DNA from: JAICJR01 sp963848495
GTDB lineage: Bacteria > Actinomycetota > Thermoleophilia > Solirubrobacterales > Thermoleophilaceae
Direction of reading: 5' to 3'
DNA length: 64,000 nt
NCBI GenBank assembly: GCA_963848495.1
Contig: CAWKDV010000003.1
Location: forward strand, 1 to 64,000
Shown in pieces: positions 16,510 through 26,944 of this stretch (position 1 is its first letter; each line of letters opens with the position of its first letter). A program made the position numbers and the translations under genes. The notes beneath the pieces are model-generated. The model did no database searches. It had not been told where the DNA came from and saw only the letters and a program-made list of their open reading frames with translations.

Positions 16510-17885
16510 TTGCCGAAGACGTTGTTCGACAAGATCTGGGAAGCCCACGAGGTCGAGCCCGGCCTGCTCTACATCGACCTCCACCTCGTGCACGAGGTCA
16601 CCTCCCCGCAGGCGTTCGACGGCCTGCGCCTGGCGGGCCGGCGGGTCCGGCGGACGGATCGCACGCTTGCGACGGTGGACCACAACGTGCCCACCGACGG
16701 CTCGAAGGTGGCCGCCCAGATCGCCGACCACCTGTCGCGCGTGCAGGTGGAGACCCTCGAGCGCAACTGCGAGGAGTTCGGCGTCCCGCTCTACTCGATC
16801 GGCTCGGAGCACCAGGGCATCGTGCACGTGATCGGGCCGGAGCTGGGCGTCACGCAGCCGGGCATGACGATCGTCTGCGGCGACTCGCACACCGCCACCC
16901 ACGGGGCCTTCGGGGCGCTCGCCTTCGGCATCGGCACCAGTGAGGTCGAGCACGTGCTCGCCACCCAGACGCTGCGCCAGCAGAAGCCGAGGGCGATGCT
17001 GATCCGCTACGACGGCGGGCTCGGCTTCGGCGTCACCGCCAAGGATCTGATCCTCGGCACGATCGGCCAGATGGGCGTCGACGGCGGCGTCGGCCACGTG
17101 ATCGAGTTCGCCGGCCCTGTGATCGAGAGGCTCTCGATGGAGGGCCGCATGACGATCTGCAACATGACGATCGAGGGCGGCGGCCGCGCCGGCATGGTGG
17201 CCCCCGACGACACCACCTTCGAGTGGGTCGATCGGCCGCCCGGGCGCCCCCGCCGAGCTGCCCGGTTACTGGCGCGACCTGCACTCAGACGACGGCGCCG
17301 AGTTCGACAAGGTCGTGGAGGTGGACGCCTCGGCGCTCGCGCCGCAGGTCACCTGGGGCACCACGCCCGGGATGGTCGTGCCGGTCACCGGCGAGGTGCC
17401 CGAGCCCGACTCGGAGACGGCCGAGCGCGCGCTCGCGCTACATGGACCTCGAGCCCGGCGTGGCCATGGAGGAGATCCGGCTCGACCGCGTCTTCATCGG
17501 CTCCTGCACGAACTCGCGGATCGGCGACCTGCGCGCCGCCGCCGCGGTGGTGCAGGGCCGCCGCGTGCACCCGGACGTGCGCGCGATGGTGGTGCCCGGC
17601 TCGCAGCAGGTGAAGGCGCAGGCCGAGGCCGAGGGGCTCGACGAGGTCTTCCGCGCCGCCGGCTTCGACTGGCGCTCAGCCGGCTGCTCGATGTGCCTCG
17701 GCATGAACCCGGACATCCTCCGGCCCGGCGAGCGCTGCGCGTCGACCTCGAACCGCAACTTCGAGGGCCGCCAGGGCCGTGGCGGCCGCACCCACCTCGT
17801 CAGCCCGGAGATGGCGGCCGCGGCCGCGATCGAGGGTCACTTCGTGGACATCCGCGAGTGGGACCGCGAGGAGGTGGCCGCCTAG
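16510..17885 (+). CDS. leuC: 3-isopropylmalate dehydratase large subunit, two frameshifts
   Basis: Aconitase-family 4Fe-4S enzyme subunit converting 2- to 3-isopropylmalate together with LeuD. TTG start with AAGGAG 6 bases upstream. Motifs: TVDHNVPTDG, CGDSHTATHGAFGA, cluster ligands in IGSCTNSRIGDL and AGCSMCLGMNPD, and STSNRNFEGRQG. The reading frame breaks at about 17233 (after GTC GAT) and at about 17438 (before TACATGGACCTCGAG); removing one base at each site restores a continuous protein of about 458 residues, the usual length. Both changes are net +1, like others nearby, so sequencing or assembly error is likelier than decay of this essential gene. Confidence 0.9.
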
Positions 17886-18446
17886 ATGGAGGCGATCAAG
17901 ACCATCAGCGGCAGGGTGTCGGTGCTCGACCGCGCCGACGTCGACACCGACCAGATCATCCCCAAGCAGTTCCTCAAGCGCATCGAGCGGACCGGCTTCG
18001 GCGAGTTCCTCTTCTACGACTGGAAGCAGGAGCCGGGCTGGGACCTGCCCTCGAACCCGATACTGGCCGCCGGGCGCAACTTCGGCTGCGGCTCGTCACG
18101 CGAGCACGCTCCCTGGGCGCTCGAGGACTACGGCTTCAGGGCGGTCGTCGCGCCCAGCTTCGCGGACATCTTCTTCAACAACTGCACCAAGGTCGGACTG
18201 CTTCCGGTGGTGCTCCCGGAGGACGACGTGCGGGCGCTGATGCAGGCCGGAGAGGCGACCGTGGACCTCGACCGGAAGGTCGTGAGCTTCGACGGCCGCG
18301 AGGTGGAGTTCCAGATCGACGAGGACACGCGGCACCGGCTGCTGAACGGGCTCGACGAGATCGGGATCACCTTGCAGAGCGCCGACGCGATCGGGGACTA
18401 TGAGCGCATGCGGGAGCGCAGTGGGCCGGTGACGACGGGGTTGTGA
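17886..18446 (+). CDS. leuD: 3-isopropylmalate dehydratase small subunit
   Basis: 186 residues, usual for LeuD. Motifs: VDTDQIIPKQFLKRIERTG, NFGCGSSREHAPWAL (substrate loop) and SFADIFFNNCTKVGLLPV. The ATG follows the leuC stop directly, and the end overlaps the methyltransferase start (GTGA), so the genes are co-translated. Forms the heterodimeric isomerase with LeuC in leucine synthesis. Confidence 0.95.
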   Translation: MEAIKTISGRVSVLDRADVDTDQIIPKQFLKRIERTGFGEFLFYDWKQEPGWDLPSNPILAAGRNFGCGSSREHAPWALEDYGFRAVVAPSFADIFFNNCTKVGLLPVVLPEDDVRALMQAGEATVDLDRKVVSFDGREVEFQIDEDTRHRLLNGLDEIGITLQSADAIGDYERMRERSGPVTTGL

Positions 18447-19206
18447 GCCCCCAGGCGCGCGACTGGGACGCCGCGACCTACCACCGCGTCTCCACTCCGC
18501 AGCTCGAGTGGGCGCGCGAGGTGATCGAGCGCCTGCCGCTCCGCGGCGACGAGACCGTGCTCGACGCCGGCTGCGGGAGCGGCCGCGTGACCCAGCTCCT
18601 GGTCGAGCGCCTTCCGCAGGGCAGGGTGATCGGGGTCGACGGCTCGCCGTCGATGATCGAGCAGGCGCGCGACGCGCTCGGTCCTCGACGTCGAGCTGCA
18701 CGTCTGCGAGCTCACGCAGCTCGAGCTCGAGCGGCGCGTGGACGCGGTCTTCTCGAACGCCGTCTTCCACTGGATCCCGGACCACGACGCGCTCTTCAGG
18801 CGCATCTTCGACGTGCTCGAGCCGGGCGGGCGACTGGTGGCGCAGTGCGGCGGGGCGGGCAACGTCGCGCGCTTCCACTCGGTGCTGCACGACGTGGCGG
18901 CCGAGGCGCCCTTCGCCGAGCACATCGGCGGCTGGGACGGGCCCTGGAACTTCCAGCCGGCGCCGGCCACGGCGATCCGCCTCGGCGAGGTGGGCTTCGA
19001 GGACGTGAGCACCTGGACCGAGGACTGGCCCGTGGTGCCCGACGAGCCGGAGGAGTTCATCCGCACCGTCTGCCTCGGCCACCATCTCGAGCGCCTCCCG
19101 GAGGAGCTGCGGCCAGCTGCTCGTCGAGCGGATGGTGGAGCGCGCGCCGAGCCCGCTGACGCTCGACTACGTGCGGCTCAACATGGACGCGAGGAGGCCC
19201 GGATGA
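18443..19206 (+). CDS. class I SAM-dependent methyltransferase, two frameshifts
   Basis: Seven-strand methyltransferase fold similar to trans-aconitate methyltransferase: VLDAGCGSGRVTQLLVERLP (SAM motif I), VDGSPSMIEQARDAL, NAVFHWIPDHDALFRRI and LEPGGRLVAQCGG. Frames break at about 18680 and 19113; deleting one G and one C restores a protein of about 253 residues ending RLNMDARRPG with TGA overlapping the leuB ATG. Trans-aconitate-type methyltransferases remove a toxic by-product of aconitase chemistry. A gene inside a leuCD-leuB operon could do a similar job for isopropylmaleate, which is inference. Confidence 0.72.
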
Positions 19207-20219
19207 GGATCCTCACGCTGCCGGGCGACGGCATCGGCCCGGAGATCATGGCCGCCGCGGAGGAGCTGCTCGCTCGCGTGGGCGAGTTCGAGCTGGACGA
19301 GCGGCTGATCGGCGGCGCCTCGATCGACGCCCACGGCGTCGCCCTGACCGACGAGGTGCTCGGCGCCTGCCGCGCCGCCGACGCTGTGCTGCTGGCCGCG
19401 GTGGGCGGCCCGAAGTGGGACACCACCGACCCGGGCGCGCCGCGGCCCGAGCAGGGGCTGCTCGGCCTGCGCAAGGGGCTCGAGCTGTTCGCCAACCTGC
19501 GGCCGGTGCGGCCCACCCCGGCGCTGCTCGACGCGAGCCCGCTGCGGCGCGAGCGCATCGAGGGCACGGACCTGCTCGTCGTGCGCGAGCTGACCGGCGG
19601 GATCTACTTCGGCGAGCGCGGGCGCGAGGACTCGCGCGCGTTCGACACCTGCGTCTACTCGGTCGGCGAGATCGAGCGGATCGCCGAGGTGGCCTTCAAG
19701 TTCGCCCGCCGCAAGGTGACGAGCGTGGACAAGGCGAACGTGCTCGAGACCTCGCGTCTGTGGCGGGAGGTGGTGAGCAGGGTGGCCGCCGGCCACGCTG
19801 AGACCCAGCTCGAGCACCTGCTCGTGGACAACGCCGCCATGCAGCTCGTCTCGCGCCCCGCGGACTTCGACGTGATCCTCACCGAGAACATGTTCGGCGA
19901 CATCCTGAGCGACGAGGCGGCGATGCTCACCGGCTCGATCGGGATGCTGCCGAGCGCCTCCGTCGGGGCCGGCGGACCGGGCCTGTTCGAGCCCGTGCAC
20001 GGCTCGGCACCCGACATCGCAGGCACCGGCAGGGCCAACCCGCTGGCGATGTTCGGCTCCGTGGCGATGATGCTGCGCTACGGATTCGGCATGGAGCCGG
20101 AGGCGGCCGGGATAGAATCGGCCATCGACATAGCCCTCGAGGCGGGCCTCAGGACCCAGGACCTCGGCGGCGACGCCACCACCGAGGACGCCACGAGAGC
20201 CGTCCTCGCCAACCTCTGA
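19203..20219 (+). CDS. leuB: 3-isopropylmalate dehydrogenase
   Basis: 338 residues. Oxidatively decarboxylates 3-isopropylmalate with NAD and Mg. Motifs: LPGDGIGPEIMA at the N-terminus, RELTGGIYFGERG, DKANVLETSRLWREV, the metal-binding NMFGDILSDEAAMLTGSIGM and GLFEPVHGSAPDIAGTGRAN. The ATG overlaps the upstream stop by 4 bases. It ends 14 bases before ilvE, continuing the leucine operon. Confidence 0.95.
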   Translation: MRILTLPGDGIGPEIMAAAEELLARVGEFELDERLIGGASIDAHGVALTDEVLGACRAADAVLLAAVGGPKWDTTDPGAPRPEQGLLGLRKGLELFANLRPVRPTPALLDASPLRRERIEGTDLLVVRELTGGIYFGERGREDSRAFDTCVYSVGEIERIAEVAFKFARRKVTSVDKANVLETSRLWREVVSRVAAGHAETQLEHLLVDNAAMQLVSRPADFDVILTENMFGDILSDEAAMLTGSIGMLPSASVGAGGPGLFEPVHGSAPDIAGTGRANPLAMFGSVAMMLRYGFGMEPEAAGIESAIDIALEAGLRTQDLGGDATTEDATRAVLANL

Positions 20220-20233
20220 AAGGAGGACAGCAC

Positions 20234-21160
20234 GTGCCTACCGCGGATCTCATCTGGATGAACGGCGAGTTCGTCTCCTGGGAGGACGCGAAGGTACACG
20301 TACTGACCCACTCCCTCCACTACGGCACGGGCGTCTTCGAGGGCATCCGCGCCTACGACACGGAGCGCGGCACGGCGATCTTCCGCCATGACGACCATCT
20401 CGACCGGCTGCGGCGGTCGGCGGCCATGTACTACATGGAGATGCCGTACCAGCTCGAGAAGCTGCGCGAGGTCACGCACGAGCTGATCGTGCGCAACGGC
20501 TTCCGCAGCTGCTACATCCGGCCGCTCGTCTATCGCGGCGCCGGCCCGATGGGCCTCTACCCGCTGGACAACCCGGTGGACGTCACGATCGCGGTCTGGG
20601 AGTGGGGCGCCTACCTCGGCGACGAGGGCAAGCGCAACGGCGTGCGGGCCAAGGTCTCCTCCTGGCAGCGCATCTCGCCGCTCTCGCTCTACCCGCATGC
20701 CAAGGCCACCGGGCAGTACCTCAACTCGGTGCTGGCGAAGATCGAGGCCACCAAGGCGGGCTACGAGGAGGGCATCCTGCTCGACCACCTTGGCCACGTC
20801 TGCGAGGGCACCGGGGAGAACATCTTCCTGGTGCGCGACGGGGTGATCTACACACCCCCGCAGACCGCGAGCATCCTCGACGGCATCAACCGCAAGTCCG
20901 TGATCACGATCGCGCGCGACCTCGGCTACGAGCTCGTCGAGCGCGACATCGCTCGCGGCGAGCTGGTCAACGCCGACGAGCTGTTCGTCACGGGCACCGC
21001 GGCCGAGCTCACGCCGATCAGGGAGGTCGACGACATCCCGCTGGGCGAGCCGGGCCCGGTTACCCGTCAGATCCAGGGGATCTTCGACGACACCCTGCAT
21101 GGCCGCGCGCCGCAATACGCCGAGTGGCTGGACCTCGTGCAGGTACCATCCAAGGCGTGA
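20234..21160 (+). CDS. ilvE: branched-chain amino acid aminotransferase
   Basis: 308 residues, fold type IV PLP enzyme. GTG start with AGGAGG 7 bases upstream. LHYGTGVFEGIRAY at the N-terminus, PLP lysine in LYPHAKATGQYLNSV near 157, GTGENIFLVRDGVIYTPP, and TGTAAELTPIREVD. It performs the last step of leucine, valine and isoleucine synthesis. Last gene of the XRE-leuCD-MT-leuB run; a hairpin follows before cimA. Confidence 0.95.
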   Translation: MPTADLIWMNGEFVSWEDAKVHVLTHSLHYGTGVFEGIRAYDTERGTAIFRHDDHLDRLRRSAAMYYMEMPYQLEKLREVTHELIVRNGFRSCYIRPLVYRGAGPMGLYPLDNPVDVTIAVWEWGAYLGDEGKRNGVRAKVSSWQRISPLSLYPHAKATGQYLNSVLAKIEATKAGYEEGILLDHLGHVCEGTGENIFLVRDGVIYTPPQTASILDGINRKSVITIARDLGYELVERDIARGELVNADELFVTGTAAELTPIREVDDIPLGEPGPVTRQIQGIFDDTLHGRAPQYAEWLDLVQVPSKA

Positions 21161-21184
21161 ACGCTTCGTTCGGGCGAATTAGCT

Positions 21185-21208
21185 AGGCCTGCGCTCCGCC
21201 GCAGGCCT
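21185..21208 (+). promoter_or_regulatory. hairpin in the ilvE-cimA gap
   Basis: AGGCCTGCG (21185-21193), 6-base loop, CGCAGGCCT (21200-21208): a perfect 9-bp stem in the 86-base gap, without a following T-run. It may be a Rho-assisted terminator, an mRNA stabiliser or part of a cimA leader. The flanking bases TCGTTCGGGCGAATT and TCGTTCCGCTCGAATT form an imperfect direct repeat. Confidence 0.5.
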
Positions 21209-21246
21209 TCGCTCGTTCCGCTCGAATTCCACGAAAGGCGTTCCCC

Positions 21247-22869
21247 ATGGCTCCGCACGTTCTGCTCTACGACACGACCCTCCGCGACGGCATGCAGGGC
21301 GAGGGCATGTCGCTGTCGGTAGACGAGAAGGTCCGCGTGGCCCACGCGCTCGACGGGCTCGGCATGCACTTCATCGAGGCCGGCTTCCCGAGCTCGAACC
21401 CCAAGGAGGAGGCGCTGTTTGCGGTGCTCGCGGGCGAGAGCTTCGAGCACGCCGACGTCGCGGCCTTCGGCATGACGCGCCGTCGCGGCGTGGCGGCCGA
21501 CGCCGACCCCGCGCTGCGCCTGCTCGCTGACTGCTTCGCCCCGGTCTGCACGCTGGTCGGCAAGACCTGGGCCCTTCACCTCGAGAAGGTCACGCGGGTG
21601 GACCCCGAGGAGAACCTGGCGATGATCGCCGAGTCGGTGGCGTTCCTGCGCGCGCAGGGCAAGCGCGTGATCTACGACGCCGAGCACTTCTTCGACGGCT
21701 ACCGCCAGGACCGCGACTACGCGCTGCGCTGCCTGCGGGCGGCGGTCGACGCGGGCGCCGAGAACGTCACGCTCTGCGACACCAACGGCTCGTCGCTGCC
21801 GGGCCAGGTGGGGGAGGCCACCGTCGACGTGGTCGCCCAGCTCGGCCCGGACGTCTCGGTCGGCATCCACACGCACGACGACACCGGCTGCGGGGTGGCC
21901 AACTCGATCGTGGCGGTGCAGAGCGGCGCGCGCCTGGTGCAGGGCACGATGAACGGCTACGGCGAGCGCTGCGGCAACGCCAACCTCACCTCGATCCTGC
22001 CGGCGCTGCAGCTCAAGCTCGGCTACGAGTGCGTCGCGCCCGAGCAGGTGGTGCTGCTCACGGAGACGGCCCACCTCGTCGACGAGATCTGCAACGTCAG
22101 CCCCAACCCCAACCAGCCCTACGTGGGCAAGAACGCGTTCGCCCACAAGGGCGGGATGCACGTGGCGGGCATCGTCCAGGACGCGCGCACGTTCGAGCAC
22201 ATGGACCCGGCGGCGGTGGGCAACGATCGCTCGCTGCTGATCTCCGAGCTGTCCGGCAAGGGCACGGTGCAGGCGCGCGCCGAGCAGCGTGGCGTGGAGC
22301 TCGACGAGGCCGGCGCCACGCGCGTGGTCGAACGGGTGAAGGAGCTCGAGCACCGCGGCTACCAGTTCGAGGCGGCCGACGGCTCGTTCGACCTGCTGAT
22401 CCGGCGCGAGACGGGCGACTACGCGCCGCTGTTCCGGCTCGAGTCCTGGCGCGCGATCGTCGAGAAGCGCGAGGACGGCAAGGTCATGACGGAGGCCACC
22501 ATCAAGATCTGGGTCGATGGCGAGCGCTACGTGCGCACGGCCGAGGGCAACGGTCCGGTGAACGCGCTCGACACGGCGCTGCGCGACGCGATCGGCGAGA
22601 CCTACCCGCACCTGCGCGACGTCGAGCTCGTGAACTTCAAGGTGCGAATTCTCGACGAGACCAAGGGTACCGGCGCGATCACGCGCGTCCTCCTCGACGC
22701 CAGCGACGGCACCGACACCTGGGGCTCGATCGGCGTCTCCGAGAACATCATCGAGGCGAGCTGGGAGGCACTCGTCGACTCGCTCGAGGCCGGCATGCTC
22801 CCGGGCCGTACCGATCACTCGCGGCGGCCCGCCACCACGGTCTCGGGCCGCCCGGGCTACCGCAGGTGA
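21247..22869 (+). CDS. cimA: (R)-citramalate synthase
   Basis: 540 residues. Condenses pyruvate with acetyl-CoA to give citramalate, the threonine-independent route to isoleucine that then uses LeuCD and LeuB. DRE-TIM barrel YDTTLRDGMQGEGMSLS, HTHDDTGCGVANSI, GTMNGYGERCGNANL, and a C-terminal LeuA-type regulatory domain (residues about 400-530). The GMQGEG signature and the PNPNQPYVGKNAFAHKGGMH segment fit CimA rather than LeuA, and leuA is present separately at 11164. ATG with GAAAGG upstream. The end overlaps the next gene (GTGA). Confidence 0.92.
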   Translation: MAPHVLLYDTTLRDGMQGEGMSLSVDEKVRVAHALDGLGMHFIEAGFPSSNPKEEALFAVLAGESFEHADVAAFGMTRRRGVAADADPALRLLADCFAPVCTLVGKTWALHLEKVTRVDPEENLAMIAESVAFLRAQGKRVIYDAEHFFDGYRQDRDYALRCLRAAVDAGAENVTLCDTNGSSLPGQVGEATVDVVAQLGPDVSVGIHTHDDTGCGVANSIVAVQSGARLVQGTMNGYGERCGNANLTSILPALQLKLGYECVAPEQVVLLTETAHLVDEICNVSPNPNQPYVGKNAFAHKGGMHVAGIVQDARTFEHMDPAAVGNDRSLLISELSGKGTVQARAEQRGVELDEAGATRVVERVKELEHRGYQFEAADGSFDLLIRRETGDYAPLFRLESWRAIVEKREDGKVMTEATIKIWVDGERYVRTAEGNGPVNALDTALRDAIGETYPHLRDVELVNFKVRILDETKGTGAITRVLLDASDGTDTWGSIGVSENIIEASWEALVDSLEAGMLPGRTDHSRRPATTVSGRPGYRR

Positions 22870-23990
22870 TCCCGCTCTCGCAGCCGGTGATCGGCGAGCG
22901 CGAGGAGCAGCTCGTGCTCGAGACACTCCGCTCGGGGAGGCTGTCGCTCGGCCCGATGCTGCTCGAGTTCGAGCGCCGCTTCGCGGAGCGCCTCGGAGCG
23001 GGGGAGGCCTCGGCGGTCTCGTCCGGCACGGCCGGCCTTCACCTCGCGGTGCGCGCGGCCGGCATCGAGCCGGGCGACGAGGTGATCACCACGCCGTTCA
23101 GCTTCGTCGCGTCGTCGAACTGCCTCATCTACGAGGGCGCCACGCCCGTCTTCTGCGACATCGACGAGCGCACCCTCAACCTCGATCCGGCGGCAGCCGG
23201 CGCCGCAATCAACAGCCGCACGGCTGGCATCCTGCCGGTGCACATCTTCGGCTACCCGGCGGACATGCCGGCCTTCGAGCAGCTCGCCGCCCGTAACGGC
23301 CTCTGGCTCGTGGAGGACGCCTGCGAGGCGCTCGGCGCGGTGCACGGGGACGGCCGGCCGGTGGGCACGCGCGGCCACCAGGCCGTGTTCGCGTTCTACC
23401 CGAACAAGCAGATGACCACCGGCGAGGGCGGCATCGTGGTCTGCCCGACGCCCGCGATCAAGGAGCGCATCGACAGCGAGCGCAACCAGGGCCGCGCCCC
23501 CGACATGGGCTGGCTGGACCACGACCGGCTCGGCTTCAACTACCGGCTGTCGGACCTGGCCTGCGCCCTGGGCGTGGCCCAGCTCGAGCGGCTCGACGAG
23601 CTGCTGGCGGGGCGCGAGCGAGTGGCCGGGCTGTACGGCCAGGCTCTCGGCGGCCTCGAGGGCGTCGAGCTGCCCTGCCCCGACGAGGGCGGCGACCGCC
23701 GTAGCTGGTTCGTCTACGTCGTGAAGCTGCCGGCCGAGGTCGACCGCGACGAGACGATCGAGGCGCTACGGGCCCGCGGCGTGGACGCCAAGCCCTACCT
23801 GCCCGCCATCCACCTGATGAGCTTCTACCGCCAGCGCTTCGGCCACCGCGAGGGCGAGTTCCCCGTCTGCGAGGACGTGTCCCGGCGGTCGCTGGCGCTG
23901 CCGTTCTTCCCGCAGCTCACGGAGGGCCAGATCGGGCAGGTCAGCGAGGCTCTTCGCCAGGTGCTGGCGGAGGCTCGTCTAGCCGCTTGA
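22866..23990 (+). CDS. DegT/DnrJ/EryC1/StrS-family aminotransferase
   Basis: 374 residues, PLP-dependent sugar aminotransferase family. PLP lysine in FAFYPNKQMTTGEGG near 182; VEDACEALGA, SGTAGLHLAVRAAG and GFNYRLSDLACALG are family motifs. Members usually aminate nucleotide-sugar ketones for cell-surface glycans. Translationally coupled to cimA by a GTGA overlap, an unusual partner. No other sugar-modification gene is adjacent, so the substrate is unknown. The 3' end overlaps the convergent GNAT gene by 50 bases. Confidence 0.85.
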   Translation: MIPLSQPVIGEREEQLVLETLRSGRLSLGPMLLEFERRFAERLGAGEASAVSSGTAGLHLAVRAAGIEPGDEVITTPFSFVASSNCLIYEGATPVFCDIDERTLNLDPAAAGAAINSRTAGILPVHIFGYPADMPAFEQLAARNGLWLVEDACEALGAVHGDGRPVGTRGHQAVFAFYPNKQMTTGEGGIVVCPTPAIKERIDSERNQGRAPDMGWLDHDRLGFNYRLSDLACALGVAQLERLDELLAGRERVAGLYGQALGGLEGVELPCPDEGGDRRSWFVYVVKLPAEVDRDETIEALRARGVDAKPYLPAIHLMSFYRQRFGHREGEFPVCEDVSRRSLALPFFPQLTEGQIGQVSEALRQVLAEARLAA

Positions 23991-24579
23991 CGTAGCCCAC
24001 CAGCGCCGGGATCGGCGGCGACGGCGGGCGCTCCTCGCCGATCTCGAAGCCGTAGCTCTCGTACAGCGCTCGGGCGCTCTCGTTCGCGGCGGTGGTGTCG
24101 AGCGCGAGCCAGCGCAGGCCGAGGAGCCGGGCCCTGTGCTCCGCCTGCCGGAGCAGCGCCTGCGCCACCCCGCGGCGGCGGAAGGCGGGGCCCGTGGCCA
24201 GCGCGTCGATGTAGAAGGCGTCGTCGGGCGGCCTGGGCGTGGCCCGCTGGCCCTGGCGGCCCATCTGCCGGATCGCCGGCCAGTGCCAGGGCGCGCGGCG
24301 CCGCAGCGCATGCTTGACCAGGCCCCAGCGCCGCTCCTCGGCCTCGGTCACCGGGAACGAGGCCATCGCCCCTGCCAGGCGGCCGTCGATCTCCACCACC
24401 GTGATGACGTCGCGGCTCGAGTCGTTGCCGGGACGGGCGTAGGCGGTCTCGATCAGGCGCAGGCCGCCCCGGCGCCCGCCGCCGAAGAAGTCGAAGCCGC
24501 CCGGTGAGCTCAGGTAGAGCAACTCCGCCACCGCGCGGGCCTCGTCCGGCTCGGGTGTCCGCAGCACGAGCTCAGGCAA
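23941..24579 (-). CDS. GNAT-family N-acetyltransferase
   Basis: 212 residues from a TTG start that overlaps the upstream epimerase stop. The acetyl-CoA binding motif is ATGPAFRRRGVAQALLRQAE (about 133-152), with the later ALYESYGFEIGEE. Acceptor unknown; GNAT proteins acetylate small molecules or protein termini. Co-transcribed with the epimerase gene. The tail overlaps the DegT gene on the other strand by 50 bases. Confidence 0.8.
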   Translation of the reverse strand: MPELVLRTPEPDEARAVAELLYLSSPGGFDFFGGGRRGGLRLIETAYARPGNDSSRDVITVVEIDGRLAGAMASFPVTEAEERRWGLVKHALRRRAPWHWPAIRQMGRQGQRATPRPPDDAFYIDALATGPAFRRRGVAQALLRQAEHRARLLGLRWLALDTTAANESARALYESYGFEIGEERPPSPPIPALVGYVKRLDEPPPAPGEEPR

Positions 24580-25534
24580 GGCCCATGTCCTCGAGGGTGC
24601 GACGCACGCCGTCGTCGAGCGGAGTCGGCTCCCAGCCGAGCTCGGCCTGCGCCTTCGAGGAGTCCGGGGCGGCGTTCCAGAGCATGAAGTAGAGCTGGCC
24701 GCGCGGCATCAGCGGCGGGCGGCGTATCACGCGCGACAGTCCCTCGCCGGCGAAGGCGAGCGTGTGCGCCATCGCCGGCGGCAGCGAGCGCGGCACCCGC
24801 CCGCGGCCCGCGATCCGCACGACCGTGCGGGCCAGCTCGCGCATGGTCGTGTGGCGGTCGCAGAGGATGTAGCGCTCGCCCGGCCTGCCGCGCTCGGCCG
24901 CGAGGAGGTGGCCGGCTGCCACGCCATCGGTGAAGACGAGGCCCATCCCGCCCGGCGGCACCCCGGGCAGCCGGCCGCGCACCAGCGGCTTGAAGAAGTC
25001 GTTTTCGATCGAGGCGCTGCCGCGGGGCCCGGGCCCGTAGACCGCGGCGGGGTTGACGAGCACCACCTCCATCCCGCCGCCCACCTCGAGCACCAACCGC
25101 TCCGCCTCCTGCTTCGAGCGCTCGTAGGCGGTGCCCTTCGGATAGTCCGCAAGGCGCGTCTCGTCGAAGCGCTCGCCGCGGTCGGCGTGGAAGACGTCGA
25201 TCGTGCTCGTGTGCACCACGCGCCGCACGCCGGCGGCACGCGCGGCCCGCACCACGTTCTCGCTGCCGCGCGCGTTCACCTCGCGGAAGCGGAGCGGATC
25301 CGACAGCCACTGCTCAGGCAGGCCCATCGCGTTGAACACGAGCTCGCAGCCGCGCACCGCGTCGGCGAGCGACTCGGTATCGGTCACGTCGCCGCACACG
25401 GGCGCGACGCCGGCAGGGAGCTTCGCCTTGGCGGGGTCGCGCACCAGCCCGCGCACCTCGTCGCCGCGCGCCGTGAGCGCGCCACCCACGGCGTAGCCGA
25501 CCTTTCCCGTCACCCCGGTCACGAGCGCTCTCAC
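24572..25534 (-). CDS. NAD-dependent epimerase/dehydratase (extended SDR)
   Basis: 320 residues. Rossmann motif VTGVTGKVGYAVG at the N-terminus, catalytic Ser-Thr and Tyr-Lys pair in VVHTSTIDVF and YERSKQEAE, as in 3-beta-HSD and dihydroflavonol reductase-like SDRs. Substrate unknown. I start at GTG 25534 because a minus-strand -10 box TAGGAT lies 9 bases upstream; a TTG three codons earlier is the longer alternative. Divergent from argH with overlapping promoters. Confidence 0.8.
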   Translation of the reverse strand: MRALVTGVTGKVGYAVGGALTARGDEVRGLVRDPAKAKLPAGVAPVCGDVTDTESLADAVRGCELVFNAMGLPEQWLSDPLRFREVNARGSENVVRAARAAGVRRVVHTSTIDVFHADRGERFDETRLADYPKGTAYERSKQEAERLVLEVGGGMEVVLVNPAAVYGPGPRGSASIENDFFKPLVRGRLPGVPPGGMGLVFTDGVAAGHLLAAERGRPGERYILCDRHTTMRELARTVVRIAGRGRVPRSLPPAMAHTLAFAGEGLSRVIRRPPLMPRGQLYFMLWNAAPDSSKAQAELGWEPTPLDDGVRRTLEDMGLA

Positions 25535-25543
25535 GGCGGGCAA

Positions 25544-25549
25544 TCCTAG
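25544..25549 (-). promoter_or_regulatory. -10 box TAGGAT for leaderless epimerase gene
   Basis: On the minus strand TAGGAT lies 9 bases before GTG 25534. It is 19 bases from the argH -10 box on the other strand. Confidence 0.5.
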
Positions 25550-25568
25550 GGGCGGCGGGCCGCGTTCG

Positions 25569-25574
25569 TAGACT
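25569..25574 (+). promoter_or_regulatory. -10 box TAGACT for leaderless argH
   Basis: TAGACT lies 8 bases before the ATG at 25583. Confidence 0.6.
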
Positions 25575-25582
25575 GCGCGCGG

Positions 25583-26940
<1,358 letters not shown>

Positions 26941-26944
<4 letters not shown>

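Noticed and set aside
17230..17440. Programmed ribosomal frameshifting in leuC
   Set aside because: No slippery heptamer or downstream pseudoknot is evident, two shifts would be needed, and same-sign shifts occur in unrelated genes.
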